Below, one piece after another: positions 6,575-9,794 of a stretch of 9,794 nucleotides of DNA. Source of the DNA: Roseburia sp. (GTDB lineage Bacteria > Bacillota_A > Clostridia > Lachnospirales > Lachnospiraceae); the NCBI GenBank assembly GCA_017547315.1, contig JAFYQA010000126.1, positions 1 to 9,794 of the forward strand, read 5' to 3'. Made by a program: the position numbers and the translations under genes. The notes beneath the pieces were generated by a model. That model was not told the DNA's origin and made no database searches. It saw only the letters and a program-made list of their open reading frames with translations. Within the stretch, counting starts at the first letter, position 1; each line of letters starts with the position of its first letter.

Positions 6575-7069
6575 ATGACGAAGGAACAGTACATCAAAAT
6601 TACAGAACCAATGCGAAGTGACCCGGAAAAAACGAAGAAGATCGTTAGTATGAATCAGATTCTTACCGGGGTTGTATTTCTGGTGTATCCTCTGTATATG
6701 GCGGTGCTTTACGGAGAAAAAGACCCGAAACTGATAAAGGTAATCTTGGTGCCGGCGATTTCATTCGTACTGGTAACGATCGTTCGTAAAATCATTAATG
6801 CACCAAGGCCTTATGAGAAATTCGATATTCCTCCGGTCATTGAGAAGGATACGAAAGGAAAATCGTTTCCAAGTCGACATGTTTTTTCGGTATTTATTAT
6901 TGCTGTTACAATTTTTTATTCGCATCCGGGACCTGGCATTTTGATTGCATTAATCGGTGTGGCGATGGCGTTTATCAGAGTACTTGGTGGCGTACATGAA
7001 CCACGGGATGTCATCGCAGGTGCGATAGTTGGTCTATTGTGTGGTATTGTTGGTTTTTATGTGTTCTAA
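6575..7069 (+). CDS. PAP2-family membrane phosphatase
   Basis: A 164 aa protein with a short basic N-terminus and about four to five membrane helices (from about 28, 54, 103, 120 and 147). It has the three motifs of the type 2 phosphatidic acid phosphatase superfamily. These are R-K-I-I-N-A-P-R-P (71-79), with Arg71 where the family usually has Lys; S-F-P-S-R-H (97-102), the P-S-R-H version of P-S-G-H; and R-V-L-G-G-V-H-E-P-R-D (135-145). His102 and His141 are the expected nucleophile and acid. Likely substrates are lipid phosphates such as undecaprenyl pyrophosphate or phosphatidylglycerophosphate, but motifs alone cannot tell which. AAAGGAA precedes the ATG. Its last 36 bp overlap the 3' end of the opposing araC-type gene, and no terminator is seen. 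Confidence 0.88.
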   Translation: MTKEQYIKITEPMRSDPEKTKKIVSMNQILTGVVFLVYPLYMAVLYGEKDPKLIKVILVPAISFVLVTIVRKIINAPRPYEKFDIPPVIEKDTKGKSFPSRHVFSVFIIAVTIFYSHPGPGILIALIGVAMAFIRVLGGVHEPRDVIAGAIVGLLCGIVGFYVF

Positions 7070-7909
7070 ATAGTTTTTGGGTGATTTACCAAAGGTATGC
7101 TTAAAACGTTTGTTAAAATAGCTGCAACTGCTAAAACCGCATTGTAACGCGATTTCTGTAACGGAAAGGTCGGAATTGTTTAAAAGTTCCATTGCTTTTT
7201 CGAGACGTAGCTGTGTGATGTATTCCGTAAGTGTAGTATGAAATACGTTTTTAAAGTATCTGGAAAAATATTTAGGTGCCATGTGAAAGTGTTCTGCAAG
7301 TTCATCCAAATAGATTGATTCCAGATAATTTTCATTAATGTAATAGAGGATTTCACGGTGCAGTTTGCTGTACGTGAGATCCTTTTTTGATGCCTTTATA
7401 TCCGAAAAGCTGTATAGCAGGTAGATAAGTGATAGTAAGCAACTTTTGGTTCCAAGTTGATAGGCAGCATTTTTTTCATAATAAATAGAAATCAGTTCTT
7501 TTATTTTATTTTCATATATCGTATGAACTTTCGACTTAGATAAATCCGTAGTAAATTGCATAGTCCGTTCAGCTAATGGCAGGAGAAAAGAGAGATTACA
7601 ATTGTCCTGCGTTTGAAAAACGAGCGAAGATAACGGAAAAAGAATGGTATAGTATACCGTGTCAAGATCAGTTACTGACATTTCGTGGATTTCCTGACTA
7701 TTTACAAAAAATATACTTCCCGGAGTTCCAATATAAGAGGTTTTGTCAATAGTGAGGTGGAGCTGTCCTTTTTCTATATAGATAAGTTCTACTTCGTCAT
7801 GCCAATGCAATGGAACGGAAAATGGATAATTTGATTTTCGGATGCGGTATAAGGCAAATGGATATTCCGTTGAACCGTGTGTAATAGGCTCTCTTAAATT
7901 CTGATTCAT
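7034..7909 (-). CDS. AraC-family transcriptional regulator with cupin sensor domain
   Basis: A 291 aa regulator. The N-terminal cupin-like domain (about 15-90) carries H-W-H-D-E (35-39) and P-G-S-I-F-F-V (63-69), typical of AraC sensors of small ligands, often sugars. A helical linker follows. The C-terminal DNA-binding domain (about 183-281) has two helix-turn-helices: the first near 199-220 (Y-L-D-E-L-A-E-H-F-H-M-A-P-K-Y-F-S-R-Y-F-K) and the second near 248-270, with the family signature I-A-L-Q-C-G-F-S-S-C-S-Y-F-N-K-R-F-K. The ligand cannot be inferred. It is divergent from the MATE gene, its most likely target besides itself. AAAGAGA before the ATG at 7909 serves as the binding site and overlaps one of the TTAGT repeats. 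Its 3' end overlaps PAP2 by 36 bp. Confidence 0.92.
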   Translation of the reverse strand: MNQNLREPITHGSTEYPFALYRIRKSNYPFSVPLHWHDEVELIYIEKGQLHLTIDKTSYIGTPGSIFFVNSQEIHEMSVTDLDTVYYTILFPLSSLVFQTQDNCNLSFLLPLAERTMQFTTDLSKSKVHTIYENKIKELISIYYEKNAAYQLGTKSCLLSLIYLLYSFSDIKASKKDLTYSKLHREILYYINENYLESIYLDELAEHFHMAPKYFSRYFKNVFHTTLTEYITQLRLEKAMELLNNSDLSVTEIALQCGFSSCSYFNKRFKHTFGKSPKNYLEHIKTNNTTQ

Positions 7910-7911
7910 AC

Positions 7912-7961
7912 TTAGTCTCTTTCTATTATCTTAGTTTGTAATTTTACATGATTAGTCTCTT
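7912..7961. promoter_or_regulatory. Three phased TTAGT repeats upstream of the araC-type gene
   Basis: TTAGTCTCTT occurs exactly at 7912-7921 and 7952-7961, with a partial copy (TTAGTTTGTA) at 7931-7940. The steps are 19 and 21 bp, about two helical turns each, as AraC-type half-sites often are. The first copy overlaps the araC ribosome binding site. This may be an autoregulatory operator; function is inferred from spacing only. Confidence 0.3.
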
Positions 7962-8042
7962 ATGTGTGTTTGAATCTATCTTCTGTTTAATAAGATATCA
8001 AAAAAGTAGAAAAAGTACAATAATATATAGAAAAAATGCTAT

Positions 8043-8073
8043 TTGAGATAAGAAGAGTGAGATATCATACAAT
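8043..8073 (+). promoter_or_regulatory. Possible promoter of the MATE gene
   Basis: TTGAGA (8043-8048, 5/6) and TACAAT (8068-8073, 5/6) are separated by 19 bp, longer than ideal. That would suit a promoter needing an activator such as the divergent AraC protein. An AGATATCA repeat (8060-8067, also at 7993-8000) lies in the spacer. Confidence 0.25.
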
Positions 8074-8089
8074 TATTAGTGAGAGTATG

Positions 8090-8102
8090 AGGAGAAATGG
8101 AG
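8090..8102 (+). promoter_or_regulatory. Two candidate ribosome binding sites for the MATE gene
   Basis: AGGAG (8090-8094) is only 2 nt before the ATG at 8097, closer than usual. GGAG (8099-8102) is 9 nt before an in-frame ATG at 8112. The second spacing is the better one, so the protein may begin five codons later. Confidence 0.5.
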
Positions 8103-9428
8103 AAGACGCAGATGCAGAGAAAAAATTTATTTCAGCTTTTTGTGCCGATTGCTTTTGAAACATTGTTTTATATGCTGGCAGGTATGGTAGATACATTAAT
8201 GTTATCTTCAGTAGGTGATACTGCAGTAGGGGCAGTTGGTACAGCGAATACGTATATCAGTGTGTTTATTATGATGTTTGGCGTGGTGTCAAATGGTATG
8301 ATTGCAGTTATGACGCAGTATATTGGTGCTGGACGAGAAGGTGTGGCGTATCAGGCAAAACAGCTTGGTGTAATATTTAATGCGGTGCTTGGTATTGGAA
8401 TGTCACTTTTCATGTGCTTTTTCTCAGGAACGTTACTTGAAATCGTAGGAGTGGCACCGTTACTTATGGGACATGCCAAGACCTATTTGCAGATTGTAGG
8501 AAGCTTTTGTTTCCTGAATGCATTGGTTCCGATTTTCTCAAGTTATTTGAGAGCGTTTGGACATACCAAACAGCCGATGATAGCAACGATTGTAGCCAAT
8601 ATAGCAAATCTCTGTCTGAATGCGGTATTCTTATTTGTATTTAAATGGGGCGTGGCAGGAGTTGCGATTGCTACCGTAATATCTAGGGTATTAAACCTAA
8701 TAATTGTTTTCATTTCGGGTCACGTACTGGTTCACGCAAAAGAAAATCCGGAACGTATATCGAATAAAGAAGTCTTTACTAAAATTGTAAAAATAGGTCT
8801 TCCATCTGCAGCAGAGACGATGCTTTACAATATTGCGATGACACTTACGATTCGTTTCATGAATCAGATGGATGCAGAGGGAATGAATGTAACCGCACGT
8901 TCTTATGCAGTACAGATTGCAAACTTTTCTTATTGTATTGGAGCGGCATTGTCTGCAGCAAATGGTATCATGACTGGATGGCGAATTGGTGCGAAAGAGT
9001 ATGAGGAATGTGACAGACAAACCAAAAAGGCAGCAGTTGTGGGAATTTTTGTGGCGACAATTTTTGAGGCAATTTTAGCATTTACAGCACCTATTACGGT
9101 CGGATTTTTTTCAAAAGATCCGGAAATGATAGCGTTGGTTCAGAAATTATTGACCATTGACATTGTATTAGAGTGTGGCCGTGTAACCAATCTGGTATTC
9201 GGCCAGGCACTAAAAAACAGTGGAGATGCACTTTTTACAACGATTATAGCGGCGATATTCATGTACTTATGTATGGCAGGTGGAACCTGGTTTTTCGGTA
9301 TCCATATGGGCATGATGGCTGTAGGAGCATATATCGCCATGGCATTAGATGAATGTGTCAGAGCAGTCTGCATGTTCCTAAGATGGCAGAGCGGCAAATG
9401 GAAGACCAAGGGCCTTGTGCATAACTAA
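8097..9428 (+). CDS. MATE-family multidrug/cation efflux transporter
   Basis: A 443 aa protein with about twelve membrane helices in two related halves (about 10-210 and 230-430). MATE pumps export cationic drugs or other organic compounds using a sodium or proton gradient. Family marks include P-I-A-F-E near the start of helix 1 (17-21), V-D-T-L-M-L-S-S-V-G (31-40), T-Q-Y-I-G-A-G (73-79), Y-L-R-A-F-G-H-T-K-Q-P (150-160), W-G-V-A-G-V-A-I-A-T-V-I-S-R (184-197), and in the second half I-G-L-P-S-A-A-E (233-240). The substrate is not readable from sequence. The first ATG is 8097, but 8112 has the better-spaced binding site. A TGA just upstream in frame excludes an earlier start. It is divergent from an AraC-type regulator that probably controls it. 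I see no clear terminator after it. Confidence 0.93.
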   Translation: MEKTQMQRKNLFQLFVPIAFETLFYMLAGMVDTLMLSSVGDTAVGAVGTANTYISVFIMMFGVVSNGMIAVMTQYIGAGREGVAYQAKQLGVIFNAVLGIGMSLFMCFFSGTLLEIVGVAPLLMGHAKTYLQIVGSFCFLNALVPIFSSYLRAFGHTKQPMIATIVANIANLCLNAVFLFVFKWGVAGVAIATVISRVLNLIIVFISGHVLVHAKENPERISNKEVFTKIVKIGLPSAAETMLYNIAMTLTIRFMNQMDAEGMNVTARSYAVQIANFSYCIGAALSAANGIMTGWRIGAKEYEECDRQTKKAAVVGIFVATIFEAILAFTAPITVGFFSKDPEMIALVQKLLTIDIVLECGRVTNLVFGQALKNSGDALFTTIIAAIFMYLCMAGGTWFFGIHMGMMAVGAYIAMALDECVRAVCMFLRWQSGKWKTKGLVHN

Positions 9429-9537
9429 GATACATAGGACTTCTTACAGATGAACGTTTTATGTGGTAAACTTTCGGTTAGAAAATTATGGGGATGTGCG
9501 ATACTTTGCTGATTTCCTTAAAAAATTGAAATAAAGT
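9429..9537. other. Non-coding spacer after the MATE gene
   Basis: AT-rich sequence with stops in all frames and no good hairpin, promoter or coding start. Two weak features are a 4 bp stem near 9455-9470 and ATTTC/GAAAT around 9512-9532; neither has the form of a terminator. I see nothing else in it. Confidence 0.6.
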
Positions 9538-9794
9538 GCAGACATTTTAGAACACATATTTTTCGGGGTTCTGGAGAAATGTTTAGAAAGTCTTTGCGCA
9601 GAATGCCGGAATTACGTTTCGTGTCCGCTATGCGTTGCACAATTTCGGGGAAATATCTGCATAGCACGAACAGGTGCCTGTTGCAGCTTCCTAAGAATCG
9701 CTAATAGGGGGCTTTGACAAATTCGATATTAAATCCGCACGTCAAAAACTCAAAGGGGCTTGATTTATAGCTATTGGAAAAATCCAATGTCTAC
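9538..9794. other. Structured intergenic element of unknown kind (possible ncRNA or small repeat element)
   Basis: No recognised gene lies here, yet G+C rises to about 48% (58 of 120) at 9601-9720 and paired segments are dense. The main stem is TTCGT (9618-9622) plus GCTATGC (9627-9633) pairing with GCATAGC (9659-9665) plus ACGAA (9666-9670). It has a 4 nt bulge and an inner ATTTC/GAAAT hairpin (9642-9654). Other stems are ACATTT/AAATGT with AGAAC/GTTCT nested inside (9542-9582), AACAG/CTGTT (9669-9682, competing with the main stem), TTTGAC/GTCAAA (9713-9746) and ATTGGA/TCCAAT (9773-9788). The outermost segments GCAGACATT (9538-9546) and AATGTCTAC (9786-9794) are inverted at 8 of 9 positions. 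A structured RNA and a MITE-like repeat both fit. Strand and true ends are unknown. Confidence 0.4.
9579..9707 (+). CDS. Small open reading frame, 42 codons, doubtful
   Basis: An ATG at 9579 opens a 42-codon frame ending with TAA at 9705-9707. GGAG stands 2 nt before it, closer than usual. The product is basic (Arg/Lys-rich, starting MFRKSLRRMPELRF), with three cysteines and no membrane segment or known motif. It lies entirely inside the hairpin-rich element, so paired bases, not codons, probably explain the lack of stops. I do not recognise it and consider a real protein unlikely. Confidence 0.15.

Noticed and set aside
8697..9409. Minus-strand frames opposite the MATE gene
   Set aside because: The coding strand encodes a full-length MATE protein. 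The shadows have no start signals.
9540..9794. Minus-strand short frame reading through the structured element
   Set aside because: The longest stretch (about 28 codons, no ATG start) ends at a stop near 9704. Several frames in the element look partly open, so no single coding frame is supported.
1..9794. CRISPR array, tRNA or rRNA genes, insertion sequence, phage or defence system
   Set aside because: No regularly spaced repeats, no tRNA-like cloverleaf, no ribosomal RNA sequence, and no transposase, integrase, nuclease or toxin-antitoxin gene is present.

Overview
The window looks like a chromosomal segment of a low-to-moderate GC Gram-positive anaerobe of the Clostridia, most likely Lachnospiraceae. 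The reasons are strong AGGAG-type ribosome binding sites, AT-rich spacers, a clostridial-type GlgB, a MecA adaptor, and no phage, transposase or plasmid genes. Most of it is ordinary housekeeping and accessory metabolism. The one stretch not explained by genes is the structured, unusually GC-rich right end (about 9538-9794).

Layout. At the left edge is the N-terminal 33 codons of a TetR-type regulator on the minus strand. It is divergent from a branching enzyme gene (glgB, 285-2102), with a palindrome over the regulator's own promoter. A strong hairpin terminator separates glgB from a small YaeR-type glyoxalase-like gene (2254-2634), which ends in its own terminator. Next is a hemolysin III/PAQR family membrane protein (2822-3472) with a good sigma-A promoter and a terminator.

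The second block (3594-7069) is five co-directional genes with no convincing terminator between them: a YfcE-like metallophosphodiesterase, a MecA adaptor with an unusual cysteine cluster in its linker, an AEC-family carrier, a signal peptidase II-like protein and a PAP2 phosphatase. The last two are 16 bp apart and both belong to membrane protein and lipid families. PAP2 meets an AraC-type regulator tail to tail with a 36 bp coding overlap. The AraC gene is divergent from a MATE efflux pump (8097-9428), the usual layout of a regulator and its target. The spacer carries short repeats that could be operators.

After the MATE gene, 9429-9537 shows nothing I can identify. From 9538 to the end of the window the sequence is rich in hairpins, about 48% GC in its core, and bounded by a short imperfect inverted repeat. 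It could be a structured non-coding RNA or a small non-autonomous repeat element. This is the best candidate here for something undescribed, but it is cut by the window edge or very near it.
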